From: SELP01 sp035969385
GTDB lineage: Bacteria; Pseudomonadota; Alphaproteobacteria; Rhodobacterales; Rhodobacteraceae
Length of the DNA stretch: 64,000 bases
Reading direction: 5' to 3'
Assembly (NCBI RefSeq): GCF_035969385.1
Contig: NZ_JAYKKJ010000009.1
Coordinates: forward strand, 62,001-126,000
The notes under the pieces were generated by a model. It had not been told where the DNA came from. It searched no databases and worked only from the letters and a program-made list of their open reading frames with translations. The position numbers were made by a program, and so were the translations under genes. The stretch's first letter is position 1, and every line of letters starts with the position of its first letter. This document shows positions 16,351 to 24,948 of the stretch, one piece after another.

Positions 16351-17172
16351 ATGGCTCACGAAAAGAACCACGACTACCACATTCTACCGCCTTCGATCTG
16401 GCCGTTCACCGGCGCTGTCGGGGCCTTCATCATGCTGTTCGGCGCCGTTCTGTGGATGTCTCCGCAGCTGTCGGACGAGGCGCGCAAGCCCTACTTCTTC
16501 CTGATCGGGCTCGCGCTGGTGCTTTACACCATGTACGCGTGGTGGGCAGATGTGGTCGCCGAGGGTGAAGGCGGCGTGGACCATACCCCGGTCGTTCAGA
16601 TCGGCCTGAAGTATGGCTTCATCCTCTTCATCATGTCCGAGGTGATGTTCTTCTTCGCCTGGTTCTGGAGCTTCTTCAAACACGCCATGTACCCGATGGG
16701 GCCGGAAAGCCCGGCGGTTGATGGTGTCTGGCCGCCCGCAGGCATCGAAACCTTCGATCCGTGGCACCTGCCGCTGATGAACACCCTGATCCTGCTTCTG
16801 TCCGGCTGTGCCGCGACCTGGGCGCACCACGCTCTGGTGCATGAAAACAACCGGCGCGACATCAAGCAGGGGCTGATCCTTGCCGTTGGCCTTGGCGTGC
16901 TGTTCACCTTCTTCCAGGCCTACGAATACAGCCACGCGGCCTTTGGCCTGTCGGGCAACATCTATGGCGCCAACTTCTTCATGGCGACCGGCTTCCACGG
17001 CTTCCACGTGATCATCGGCACCATCTTCCTGCTGGTCTGCCTGATCCGCGTGCAGCGCGGCCACTTCACCCAGCAGCAGCACGTCGGCTTCGAGGCCGCC
17101 GCCTGGTACTGGCACTTCGTGGACGTTGTCTGGCTGTTCCTCTTCGCTGCCGTCTACATCTGGGGCGGCTAA
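16351..17172 (+). CDS. ctaE: Cytochrome c oxidase subunit III
   Basis: A 273-residue, seven-helix subunit III of the aa3 oxidase. Family segments are visible: HDYHILPPSIWPF at the start, FAWFWSFFKHAMYP, QAYEY and GFHGFHVIIGTIFL, with the closing AAWYWHFVDVVWLFLF. It binds lipid and shields the proton uptake path of subunit I. It ends the core oxidase cluster and is followed by a strong hairpin at 17219-17250. Confidence 0.96.
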   Translation: MAHEKNHDYHILPPSIWPFTGAVGAFIMLFGAVLWMSPQLSDEARKPYFFLIGLALVLYTMYAWWADVVAEGEGGVDHTPVVQIGLKYGFILFIMSEVMFFFAWFWSFFKHAMYPMGPESPAVDGVWPPAGIETFDPWHLPLMNTLILLLSGCAATWAHHALVHENNRRDIKQGLILAVGLGVLFTFFQAYEYSHAAFGLSGNIYGANFFMATGFHGFHVIIGTIFLLVCLIRVQRGHFTQQQHVGFEAAAWYWHFVDVVWLFLFAAVYIWGG

Positions 17173-17218
17173 GCAGGCGCGGGGTTGACCCCGCCCCCGC
17201 TTTGACAAACAACATCGG

Positions 17219-17250
17219 ACGCGCGGGGACAGCCCCGCGCGTTCCCTTTT
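17219..17250 (+). terminator. Rho-independent terminator after ctaE
   Basis: A perfect 10-bp stem (ACGCGCGGGG, loop ACAG) is followed by TTCCCTTTT. A weaker GC hairpin lies 40 bp upstream. It separates ctaE from the SURF1 gene, whose ribosome site GGAGAAG begins just downstream. Confidence 0.75.
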
Positions 17251-17271
17251 GAGAAGACAGGAGAAGCGGCC

Positions 17272-17955
17272 ATGCGGCGCTTGTTCTTCCCGGTCCTGAT
17301 GGGCGCTACCGGCTGCGCGGTCCTTCTGTGGCTTGGCACCTGGCAATTGCAGCGGCTGGACTGGAAACTGGACCTTCTGGCCATGATGGACGCGCGGATC
17401 GCCCAGGATCCGGTGCCCTTGCCGGACAATCCCGACTATGACACCCAGAACTACCTGTCGGTCCGGATGACCGGCACGGCGGTCGGGCCGGAACACCGGG
17501 TGTTCACATCGGGCACCGCGATGGGGATCGGCTACCGGATCATCACCGCCTTTGAAACCACCGACGGGCGGCGCGTCCTGCTGGACCACGGGCTTTTGCC
17601 CGAGGACCGCAAGGCCGAACCGCCGCTGCCGCAGGTCGACGTGGTTAACGAGGTGACAGGCAACCTGATCTGGCCGGACGACAAGACCTCCTCGACCCCG
17701 GACCCCGACCTTGCCAGCAACCTTTGGTATGCACGGGACGTGGCCGCCATGGCCGAAGTTCTGCAAACCGAAGAAACAATGGTCGTTTTGCGGACCGCGT
17801 CGCACCCGGACCCGCGTTTGACGCCGCTGCCCGTAGACACGCGCGGGATCAAGAACGATCACCGCGAATATGCCATCACATGGTTTCTCTTGGCTCTGGT
17901 CTGGGCCGTGATGACCTTGTATCTGATCTATCGCATCCGCAGGGACGAAAACTAA
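17272..17955 (+). CDS. SURF1 family protein
   Basis: A 227-residue SURF1/Shy1 homologue that helps insert haem a into cytochrome oxidase. It has two membrane helices, at about residues 5-23 and 200-222, flanking a periplasmic domain. The N-terminal LGTWQLQRLDWK is the family signature and the C-terminal NDHREYAITWFLLAL a second one. It follows the ctaE terminator with a GGAGAAG ribosome site and overlaps the thrC start by one base (TAATG). Confidence 0.92.
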   Translation: MRRLFFPVLMGATGCAVLLWLGTWQLQRLDWKLDLLAMMDARIAQDPVPLPDNPDYDTQNYLSVRMTGTAVGPEHRVFTSGTAMGIGYRIITAFETTDGRRVLLDHGLLPEDRKAEPPLPQVDVVNEVTGNLIWPDDKTSSTPDPDLASNLWYARDVAAMAEVLQTEETMVVLRTASHPDPRLTPLPVDTRGIKNDHREYAITWFLLALVWAVMTLYLIYRIRRDEN

Positions 17956-19343
17956 TGCGCTATATCTCGACCCGGGGTCAGGCCCCGGCGCTGACCTTCG
18001 AAGAGGCAATGATGACCGGGCTGGCCCGCGACGGAGGGCTATATGTGCCCGAAACCGTGCCGACCCTGACCAAGGACGAGATCGCGGCGCTGGCAGGCAA
18101 ATCCTATGAAGAGGTGGCCTTTGCGGTCATGCGCCCCTTCATCGGCGACACCTTCACGGATGCGGAATTCAAGGGGCTGATCGACGCCGCCTATGCGGGC
18201 TTTGGCCATGCCGCCCGTGCGCCGCTGGTGCAGCTTGCCCCGAACCATTTCCTGCTGGAACTGTTCCACGGCCCAACGCTCGCGTTCAAGGACTTCGCGA
18301 TGCAGTTGATCGGCCAGATGTTCCAGGCCTCGCTGACCCGGTCGGGCAAGCGGATCACCATCGTCGGCGCGACATCGGGCGATACCGGGTCCGCCGCGAT
18401 CGAGGCGTTCAAGGGCCTCGACAACGTCGATGTGTTCATCCTGTTCCCGCATGGCCGCGTGTCCGAGGTGCAGCGCCGCCAGATGACCACGCCCGCGGAA
18501 TCGAACGTGCACGCGCTGGCGCTGGATGGCGACTTTGACGATTGCCAGGCCGCGCTGAAGGATATGTTCAACGACTTCGCGTTCCGGGACGAGGTCGGCC
18601 TTGCCGGGGTCAATTCGATCAACTGGGGCCGGGTTCTGGCGCAGGTGGTCTATTATTTCTCTTCCGCCGTCAGCCTTGGGGCGCCGCACCGCACGGTCAG
18701 CTTTACCGTTCCGACCGGCAATTTCGGGGACATCTTCGCGGGCTACATCGCCAAGCGGATGGGGCTGCCGATTGACCGGCTGGTGGTCGCCACCAACCAG
18801 AACGACATCCTGCACCGGACGCTGGAGACCGGCGTCCAGAAGAAACAGGGCGTCACCCCCTCGATCAGCCCGTCGATGGATATTCAGGTCTCCTCCAACT
18901 TCGAACGCGCCCTGTTCGACGCCTACGGGCGCGATGGCGGGGTGGTGGCCGAACAGATGGCCGACCTGAAGGACAAGGGTGAGTTTCACGTCAGCCAGGG
19001 GGCCTATGACTGGCTGAAGGAACAGTTCGACAGCGGCCGCGCCTCGGAAGAGGAAACGCTGGCCACGATCCGCGCCGAAAAAACTGCCTCGGGCGAGGTT
19101 CTCTGCCCACATTCCGCCGTGGGCGTGAAGGTGGCCGAAAGCTTCCTGTCCGAGGTGCCGATGATCACACTGGCCACGGCGCACCCGGCCAAGTTCCCCG
19201 ACGCGGTGGAACAGGCCTCCGGCATCCGGCCCGCCTTGCCGCCGCGCATGGCCGACCTGTTTGACCGGGACGAACGGGTGACTCGCGTTCCCAATGACCT
19301 TGGCGCGCTGACCGCGCTGATCCGCGAAAGGCGCCGCGCTTGA
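17955..19343 (+). CDS. thrC: Threonine synthase
   Basis: A 462-residue PLP enzyme converting O-phosphohomoserine to threonine. The PLP Lys is in the HGPTLAFKDFAMQ segment, and VGATSGDTGSAA and FTVPTGNFGDIFAGY are phosphate-binding and fold signatures. The length and the short-form N-terminus (MRYISTRGQAPALTFEEAMM) fit the proteobacterial type. The start overlaps the SURF1 stop by one base and the stop overlaps the M16 peptidase start by 4 bp, so the three are one unit. Confidence 0.96.
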   Translation: MRYISTRGQAPALTFEEAMMTGLARDGGLYVPETVPTLTKDEIAALAGKSYEEVAFAVMRPFIGDTFTDAEFKGLIDAAYAGFGHAARAPLVQLAPNHFLLELFHGPTLAFKDFAMQLIGQMFQASLTRSGKRITIVGATSGDTGSAAIEAFKGLDNVDVFILFPHGRVSEVQRRQMTTPAESNVHALALDGDFDDCQAALKDMFNDFAFRDEVGLAGVNSINWGRVLAQVVYYFSSAVSLGAPHRTVSFTVPTGNFGDIFAGYIAKRMGLPIDRLVVATNQNDILHRTLETGVQKKQGVTPSISPSMDIQVSSNFERALFDAYGRDGGVVAEQMADLKDKGEFHVSQGAYDWLKEQFDSGRASEEETLATIRAEKTASGEVLCPHSAVGVKVAESFLSEVPMITLATAHPAKFPDAVEQASGIRPALPPRMADLFDRDERVTRVPNDLGALTALIRERRRA

Positions 19344-20605
19344 CCGTCCAGCTGCACACGCTTCCCAACGGCCTTCGGATCGTGACTGAAAACATGCCGG
19401 GGCTGAAATCGGCCTCGGTCGGGGTTTGGGTCATGGCCGGGGGGCGGCACGAACGGGCCGAACAGAACGGGATTGCCCATTTCCTTGAACATATGGCGTT
19501 CAAGGGAACCAAGACCCGCAGCGCGCTTCAGATCGCCGAACAGATCGAGGACGTGGGCGGCTATATCAACGCCTATACAAGCCGGGAAACCACCGCCTAT
19601 TACGCGCGGGTGCTGGAAGAGGACGTGCCGCTGGGCCTTGACCTGATCGCGGATATCCTTGTGAACCCCGTCTTCGACCCCGCCGAAATCGAGGTCGAAC
19701 GCGGCGTGATCCTGCAAGAGATCGGGCAGGCGTTGGATACGCCCGACGATATCGTGTTCGACTGGTTGCAGGAAGCGGCCTATCCCGATCAGCCGCTGGG
19801 CCGGACGATCCTTGGCCCGGTCGAACGGGTCCGGGCCTTTACCCGCGATGACCTCGCAGGCTTCGTCGGGGAACGCTATGGGCCGGACCAGATGATCCTG
19901 GCGGCGGCGGGGGCCGTCGACCATGACGCGATCGTGCGGCAGGCCGAAGCGCTGTTTGGGCATCTGCCCCGCGTTCGTGCGGCGGACAGGGCCGTGCCGG
20001 CCCTGTTCAAGGGCGGCGAACACCGGGTGCTGAAGCCGCTTGAACAGGTGCATTTCGCGCTGGCCTTCGAAGGGCCGGATTACCGCGACCCGATGATTTT
20101 TGCCGCGCAGATCCATTCCATCGCCCTGGGCGGCGGTATGTCGTCGCGCCTGTTTCAGGAAATCCGCGAACGGCGGGGCCTGTGCTATACCATCTTCGCG
20201 CAGGCCGGGGCCTATGACGACACCGGCATGACGACCGTCTACGCGGGCACATCCGCCGAACAGATCGCCGAACTGGCCACCATCACCGTGGATGAAATGA
20301 AGCGCGCCGCCGAGGACATGACCGAGGCCGAGGTCGCCCGCGCCCGCGCCCAAATGAAGGCCGGGATGCTGATGGGGCTGGAAAGCCCGTCGAACCGGGC
20401 CGAACGGCTCGCGCGGATGCTGCAAATCTGGGACCGCATTCCGAGCCTTGAGGAAACCGTGGAAAAGATCGACGCGGTGACCGTCGACGAGGTGCGGCGG
20501 TTCGGCGAAGACCTTGTCGGGCGAGTGGGTACGGCACTGGCCGTCTACGGCCCGGCAGAGGCCGCACCGCGGCTGGAGGAGATCCGCGAAAGGCTTGTCG
20601 CCTGA
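19340..20605 (+). CDS. M16 family zinc peptidase (processing peptidase-like)
   Basis: A 421-residue member of the pitrilysin/mitochondrial processing peptidase beta family. The inverted zinc motif HFLEH (HxxEH) lies at about residues 49-53 and a distal Glu in the ERGVILQEIGQ segment completes the site. The glycine-rich flexible loop GGGMSSRLFQEIRE is in the second half. A single-chain protein of this size is widespread in alphaproteobacteria next to thrC. It probably degrades or processes peptides; the natural substrate is unknown. The TTG/ATG-region start overlaps the thrC stop, and the stop overlaps the following GNAT start by one base. Confidence 0.93.
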   Translation: MTVQLHTLPNGLRIVTENMPGLKSASVGVWVMAGGRHERAEQNGIAHFLEHMAFKGTKTRSALQIAEQIEDVGGYINAYTSRETTAYYARVLEEDVPLGLDLIADILVNPVFDPAEIEVERGVILQEIGQALDTPDDIVFDWLQEAAYPDQPLGRTILGPVERVRAFTRDDLAGFVGERYGPDQMILAAAGAVDHDAIVRQAEALFGHLPRVRAADRAVPALFKGGEHRVLKPLEQVHFALAFEGPDYRDPMIFAAQIHSIALGGGMSSRLFQEIRERRGLCYTIFAQAGAYDDTGMTTVYAGTSAEQIAELATITVDEMKRAAEDMTEAEVARARAQMKAGMLMGLESPSNRAERLARMLQIWDRIPSLEETVEKIDAVTVDEVRRFGEDLVGRVGTALAVYGPAEAAPRLEEIRERLVA

Positions 20606-21195
20606 TGCTGGGAACGCGGCGCAAGGTTCGGATCGAAACCGAACGGATGACCCTGCGCCCGCCGATGCATGGCGATTTTCGGGATTGGGCCAACCTGCGC
20701 CGGATCAGTCGCGATTTCCTGACCCCGTGGGAACCCACTTGGGCGGACGATCACCTGAGCCGCAAGGCCTTTACCAACCGGGTCTATTGGGCGCAGCGGT
20801 CGATCAACAACGGATCGGCGGTGCCGCTGTTCCTGATCCGGCGCGAGGATCAGGCGCTTTTGGGGGCGATCACACTGGACAATATCCGGCGCGGCCCGGC
20901 ACAGGCGGGCACCACCGGCTATTGGATCGGCGAACCCTACGCCCGCCACGGCTACATGCGCGAGGCGATCACGGCGCTGGTCCACTATGCCTTTACCACC
21001 CTTGACCTGAGCCGGATCGAAGCGGGCTGCCTGCCGGAAAACACGCCATCGCGCAGCCTGCTGGAAAGCTGCGGCTATAAATACGAGGGCGTTGCGCAAA
21101 GCTATCTTCAGATCAACGGACGCTGGCGCAATCACGTGCTTTACGCCAACCTGCGCCATGACCGGCGCGGTAAGACCGGGGTCGGGCTGGCCTGA
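20605..21195 (+). CDS. GNAT N-acetyltransferase, RimJ type
   Basis: A 196-residue GNAT-fold acetyltransferase of the RimJ/RimL group. The family begins with an ETERMTLRPP-type strand, and the acetyl-CoA binding region includes TTGYWIGEPYARHGYMREA. The segment SRIEAGCLPENTPSRSLLESCGY is the typical RimJ ending motif. Substrate could be the N-terminus of a ribosomal protein or a small molecule; the sequence does not decide. It is coupled to the M16 peptidase by a one-base overlap (TGATG). Confidence 0.9.
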   Translation: MLGTRRKVRIETERMTLRPPMHGDFRDWANLRRISRDFLTPWEPTWADDHLSRKAFTNRVYWAQRSINNGSAVPLFLIRREDQALLGAITLDNIRRGPAQAGTTGYWIGEPYARHGYMREAITALVHYAFTTLDLSRIEAGCLPENTPSRSLLESCGYKYEGVAQSYLQINGRWRNHVLYANLRHDRRGKTGVGLA

Positions 21196-21201
21196 GGGGG
21201 T

Positions 21202-21409
21202 GGTGGGTTGAAACCCACCTTACGAAGGGGCGCTGCCCCTTTGGCCCGTTCCGGGCCATTCACCCCGGAGTATTCCGGCGGTTTGGAAAACAAGACACAA
21301 GCCTCGCTTTTGCGTTCGAGCGGAGCGAGAGGCAGCGAAAGGAATGCATTATTCCGAACCGCCGCCGGGCAAAATGAGAGTGGGGGAGTAAGGTGGGTCT
21401 TGACCCACC
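21202..21409. repeat. Paired palindromic repeat locus 1
   Basis: The gap between the GNAT and the FAD-linked dehydrogenase holds two palindromes, GGTGGGTTGAAACCCACC at 21202-21219 and GGTGGGTCTTGACCCACC at 21392-21409. They are arranged head to head, with TTAC inside the first and GTAA inside the second. A module at 21222-21275 (ACGAAGGGGCGCTGCCCCT, then the GGCCC/GGGCC hairpin and CACCCCGG) recurs near 52273. No gene is evident in this stretch. Confidence 0.75.
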
Positions 21410-21430
21410 CTGCGCGAGAGGGCGGACAGT

Positions 21431-22843
21431 ATGCTGAACCCGGCGACGGCAGAGTTTGTTGACGGCCTGGCGGCCCGCCTTGCGCCCGGTGCGCTGCGCG
21501 AAGGGGCCAGCTATTTCGAGGAACCGCGCGGCCGCTGGCAGGGGCAGGGTTTCGTCCTAGCCCCCGCAAATACCGATGAGGTGGCCGAGATTGTCCGCGC
21601 GTGTGCAGCGGCGGGCGTGGGGGTCGTGCCCTACGGCGGCGGCACCGGGTTGGTGGGCGGGCAGATCCTGGCCGATGGCCCCGCGCCCGTAGTCTTGTCG
21701 CTGGAGCGGATGACCGCCATTCGCGAAGTTCTGCCCAGCGAAAACGTCCTGGTGGTCGAGGCAGGCGCGATCCTGGCCGATGTGCAGGCCGCCGCCGCGG
21801 CGGTGGACCGGCTGTTTCCCCTGTCCCTTGCATCGGAAGGGTCGGCGCGGATTGGGGGGCTTCTGGCGACCAATGCGGGCGGGGTTAACGTGCTGCGCTA
21901 TGGCAATGCCCGGGCGCAGGTTCTGGGGCTTGAGGTGGTGACGGCGCAGGGCGAGGTCTGGAACGGCCTGACCCGGCTGCGCAAGGACAACACCGGCTAT
22001 GACCTGCGCGACCTGTTCATCGGGTCAGAAGGCAGCCTTGGGATCATCACCGCCGCCGCGCTGCGCCTGTCGCCCCGGCCTGCCGCCCATGGGGTGGCGA
22101 TGCTGGCGGTGCCGGATCCGGCGGCGGCGCTGGACCTGCTGGCGCTGGCGGGGGCGCGGGTCGGCGAAACCATTTCCGCCTTCGAACTGATCCACCGGCA
22201 GGGCACCGACTTCCTGTCCGAGGTCGGGCCGGAGGTGACCCACCCCTTTGCCGAGCAACCCGATTGGATGGTGCTGATCGACCTTGGTCTGCCAACGGGC
22301 ATTGTGCCGGTCGATGTTCTGGAAAGCCTCTTCGCCGAGGCGTTTGAGGCCGGGATCGTCACCGACGGGGTCGTGGCCAGTTCCGACGCGCAGGCCGCCG
22401 CGCTTTGGTCGATCCGGGAATCGATCCCGCTGGCCAACCGCCGGATCGGGTCGATCTCGTCCCATGACGTGTCCGTGCCCCTGTCGCTGATCCCCGAGTT
22501 CATTGACCGGGGCGGGCGGGCGTTGGCCGCGCTGGGCGACTTCCGGATCAATTGTTTCGGGCACCTTGGCGACGGGAACCTGCATTACAACGTGTTTCCA
22601 CCCAAGGGTCGGGACAAGGCGGAGTATCTGGACCAGCGCGAGGCCATCAAGACATGTGTCCATGACCTTGTGCATGACCTGGGCGGATCAGTCAGCGCCG
22701 AACACGGGGTCGGGCGGCTCAAGGTCGGGGACCTTGAACGCTATGCCGATCCGGTAAAGCTGCAGCTGATGCGCCGGATCAAGGATGCGCTGGACCCCGC
22801 CGGGATCATGAACCCCGGCGCGGTGGTGCGGGCGAAAGGCTAG
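21431..22843 (+). CDS. FAD-binding oxidoreductase, D-2-hydroxyacid dehydrogenase type
   Basis: A 470-residue flavoprotein of the GlcD/DLD/D-2-hydroxyglutarate dehydrogenase family. The FAD-binding PCMH domain has VVPYGGGTGLVGG and the segment SEGSARIGGLLATNAGG, with GSEGSLGIITAAALRL further on. The C-terminal FAD-oxidase domain carries the metal/substrate His residues in CFGHLGDGNLHYNV and SAEHGVGRLK. It oxidises a D-2-hydroxy acid to the 2-oxo acid; the exact substrate (D-2-hydroxyglutarate or D-lactate) cannot be settled by eye. Its last four bases overlap the end of the convergent glutamine synthetase-like gene. Confidence 0.9.
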   Translation: MLNPATAEFVDGLAARLAPGALREGASYFEEPRGRWQGQGFVLAPANTDEVAEIVRACAAAGVGVVPYGGGTGLVGGQILADGPAPVVLSLERMTAIREVLPSENVLVVEAGAILADVQAAAAAVDRLFPLSLASEGSARIGGLLATNAGGVNVLRYGNARAQVLGLEVVTAQGEVWNGLTRLRKDNTGYDLRDLFIGSEGSLGIITAAALRLSPRPAAHGVAMLAVPDPAAALDLLALAGARVGETISAFELIHRQGTDFLSEVGPEVTHPFAEQPDWMVLIDLGLPTGIVPVDVLESLFAEAFEAGIVTDGVVASSDAQAAALWSIRESIPLANRRIGSISSHDVSVPLSLIPEFIDRGGRALAALGDFRINCFGHLGDGNLHYNVFPPKGRDKAEYLDQREAIKTCVHDLVHDLGGSVSAEHGVGRLKVGDLERYADPVKLQLMRRIKDALDPAGIMNPGAVVRAKG

Positions 22844-24201
22844 ACGTTGAGCAGCAGGTGTTCCCGTTCCCACGGGCTGATCACCTGAAGGAATTCCTCG
22901 TATTCGGTGCGCTTCACGATGGAATAGACCCGGGCGAATTCCTCGCCCAGAACCTCATGCATTTCTTTCGCGCCTTCGAATACGTCCAACGCGTCGCCCA
23001 TGACGCGGGGGATATCTTCCTCTCCGTCATAGGCATCACCCTTGAACTGCTTGTCGGGCCAGCATTCGTTCATCATCCCAAGATAGCCACAGGCAAGCGA
23101 CGCGGCGATCCCAAGGTAGGGGTTGCAATCCATCCCGGCGAGCCGGTTTTCGATCCGGCGGCTGGCGGGCCCGGACAGCGGCACCCGGATACCGGTGGTG
23201 CGGTTGTCACGCCCCCAGGCCAGGTTGATCGGCGCGGCGTGGTCGCGGACATAACGGCGGTAGCTGTTCACATAAGGCGCCAGAACCGCGATGGCCGAGG
23301 GCAGGTATTTCTGCATCCCGCCAAGGAAGTGGAAGAAGGCATCGGTCTCGCCGCCTTGTGGCCCCGAGAAGATATTCTGCCCGGTTTCGATATCCACCAC
23401 CGAATGGTGGATATGCATGGCGCTGCCCGGTTCTTCGGCAATGGGTTTGGCCATGAAGGTGGCGAAACAGTCGTGGCGCATCGCCGCCTCGCGGATCAGG
23501 CGTTTGAAATAGAACACCTCGTCGGCCAGTTTCACCGGGTCGCCGTGCAGCAGGTTGATCTCCAGCTGGCCGGCGCCGCCTTCCTGGGTGATGCCGTCAA
23601 TCTCGAACCCCTGCGCCTCGGCGAAATCATAGATATCGTCGATCACCGGGCCGAATTCATCGACGGCGGTCATGGAATAGGCCTGACGCGCGGCGGCGGG
23701 ACGGCCCGACCGGCCCATCATCGGCTCGATCTTCTTGGCCGGATCAAGGTTCCGGGCGACAAGGTAGAATTCCATTTCAGGGGCGACCACGGGTTCCCAG
23801 CCCTGCTTGCGATACAGGTCCACCACGCGCTTGAGCACGTTGCGCGGGCTGTAGGGGATAGGCTTGTCCTTGCGGTCATAGGCGTCGTGGATCACCTGAA
23901 GCGTCCAGTCCCCCGTCCAGGGCGCGGCGCTGGCGGTGGACATGTCCGGTTTCAGGATCATGTCGCGTTCAATGAACCCTTCCTCGCCCGCGGCTTCACC
24001 CCAGTCACCGGTGATGGTCTGGTAGAAGATGGAATCGGGCAGGTGGAAATAGGGTTGCTTGCCGAATTTCGAGGCCGGAACGGCCTTGCCCCGCGCGATG
24101 CCGGGCAGGTCCGAGATGATGCATTCTACCTCGTCCAGACGACGGTCCGTCAGGTATTCCTTGGCCGCGTCGGGCAGTTTTGATGTCCAGTCGGTGCTCA
24201 T
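22840..24201 (-). CDS. Glutamine synthetase family protein (gamma-glutamyl-amine ligase type)
   Basis: A 453-residue GS-fold ligase, shorter than assimilatory GlnA in the region around the adenylylation site. The catalytic domain shows VAPEMEFYLVARN, MHIHHSVVDIETG and the ATP/glutamate segment NRTTGIRVPLSGPASRRIENRLAG. Such proteins (PuuA, GlnT, gamma-glutamylmethylamide synthetase types) join glutamate to an amine such as putrescine, ethanolamine or methylamine rather than to ammonia. It is last in a unit with an amidotransferase and a second GS-like protein, the amidotransferase stop lying 3 bp upstream of its ATG. The amine is unknown. Confidence 0.85.
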   Translation of the reverse strand: MSTDWTSKLPDAAKEYLTDRRLDEVECIISDLPGIARGKAVPASKFGKQPYFHLPDSIFYQTITGDWGEAAGEEGFIERDMILKPDMSTASAAPWTGDWTLQVIHDAYDRKDKPIPYSPRNVLKRVVDLYRKQGWEPVVAPEMEFYLVARNLDPAKKIEPMMGRSGRPAAARQAYSMTAVDEFGPVIDDIYDFAEAQGFEIDGITQEGGAGQLEINLLHGDPVKLADEVFYFKRLIREAAMRHDCFATFMAKPIAEEPGSAMHIHHSVVDIETGQNIFSGPQGGETDAFFHFLGGMQKYLPSAIAVLAPYVNSYRRYVRDHAAPINLAWGRDNRTTGIRVPLSGPASRRIENRLAGMDCNPYLGIAASLACGYLGMMNECWPDKQFKGDAYDGEEDIPRVMGDALDVFEGAKEMHEVLGEEFARVYSIVKRTEYEEFLQVISPWEREHLLLNV

Positions 24202-24204
24202 GGG

Positions 24205-24885
24205 TCAGAGCTTTCTTTCCTTGAAGAACCGGGCGATGCGCTGCGCGAAGGCGGCGTTGTCGACGGGCCGGTCCGTATTGTCGATCGCCGCGTCCAGCAG
24301 CGGGTCGGGCACGACACCCCGACCGCGGGTTTCGGCAAGCCCCTTCACAAAGCCCGGCTCAAACTCCGGGTGGGGTTGCACGGTGAAGGCGCGGGTGTCG
24401 TAGACCAGCGCCGCGTATTTACAGAAATCGTTGCTGGCGCAGACCTCGGCCCCGTCCGGAATGGCGGTGACCTGATCCTGATGCCATGCGTTCAGCGCGA
24501 CCGTTTCGCCGCCCATGTCGTATTCGGTCCGGCCCACGGCCCAGCCGCCCGCGAATTTCTCGACCTTGCCGCCAAGGGCCTGCGCGATGATCTGATGGCC
24601 AAAGCAGACCCCGACCATGGGGACGGCGGCGGCAAAGGCGCTGCGGATGAACTCCTCCAGCAGGGGGATGAACGGCAGGTCGTCATAGGTCCCGTGCCGC
24701 GACCCGGTGATCAGCCAGCCGTCACAGTCCTGAACGCCCTGCGGGAATTCCATATCCACGACGGAATAGACCGCCGTGTCGAATCCCCGTTCGCCCAGCA
24801 TCTTTTCAAAGAACGATCCGTAGTCGCCCCAATCATCCTTCAGGGCGTCGGGCGAATGCCCTGCTTGCAAAATACCGATCTTCAT
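24205..24885 (-). CDS. Type 1 glutamine amidotransferase
   Basis: A 226-residue class I amidotransferase of the stand-alone GMP-synthase-like group. The nucleophile Cys is in MVGVCFGHQIIAQALGG and the His of the triad in VQPHPEFEP. It probably hydrolyses a gamma-glutamyl amide or glutamine. Sandwiched between two glutamine synthetase-like genes on the same strand, it could remove the gamma-glutamyl group from an intermediate, in the way PuuD does in putrescine catabolism, although it is not obviously a PuuD sequence. Confidence 0.86.
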   Translation of the reverse strand: MKIGILQAGHSPDALKDDWGDYGSFFEKMLGERGFDTAVYSVVDMEFPQGVQDCDGWLITGSRHGTYDDLPFIPLLEEFIRSAFAAAVPMVGVCFGHQIIAQALGGKVEKFAGGWAVGRTEYDMGGETVALNAWHQDQVTAIPDGAEVCASNDFCKYAALVYDTRAFTVQPHPEFEPGFVKGLAETRGRGVVPDPLLDAAIDNTDRPVDNAAFAQRIARFFKERKL

Positions 24886-24948
24886 GGGTCACCGATAAGG
24901 TTGTCAGGGGTCAGGTTACGCGCGCTTGTGATTTGCCACAAGCGGCTG

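Noticed and set aside
24923..24944. Hairpin CGCTTGTG/CACAAGCG behind the second GS-like gene as a terminator
   Set aside because: The 8-bp stem is clear, but no T run follows and the next gene is in the same direction 38 bp on, so termination is doubtful.
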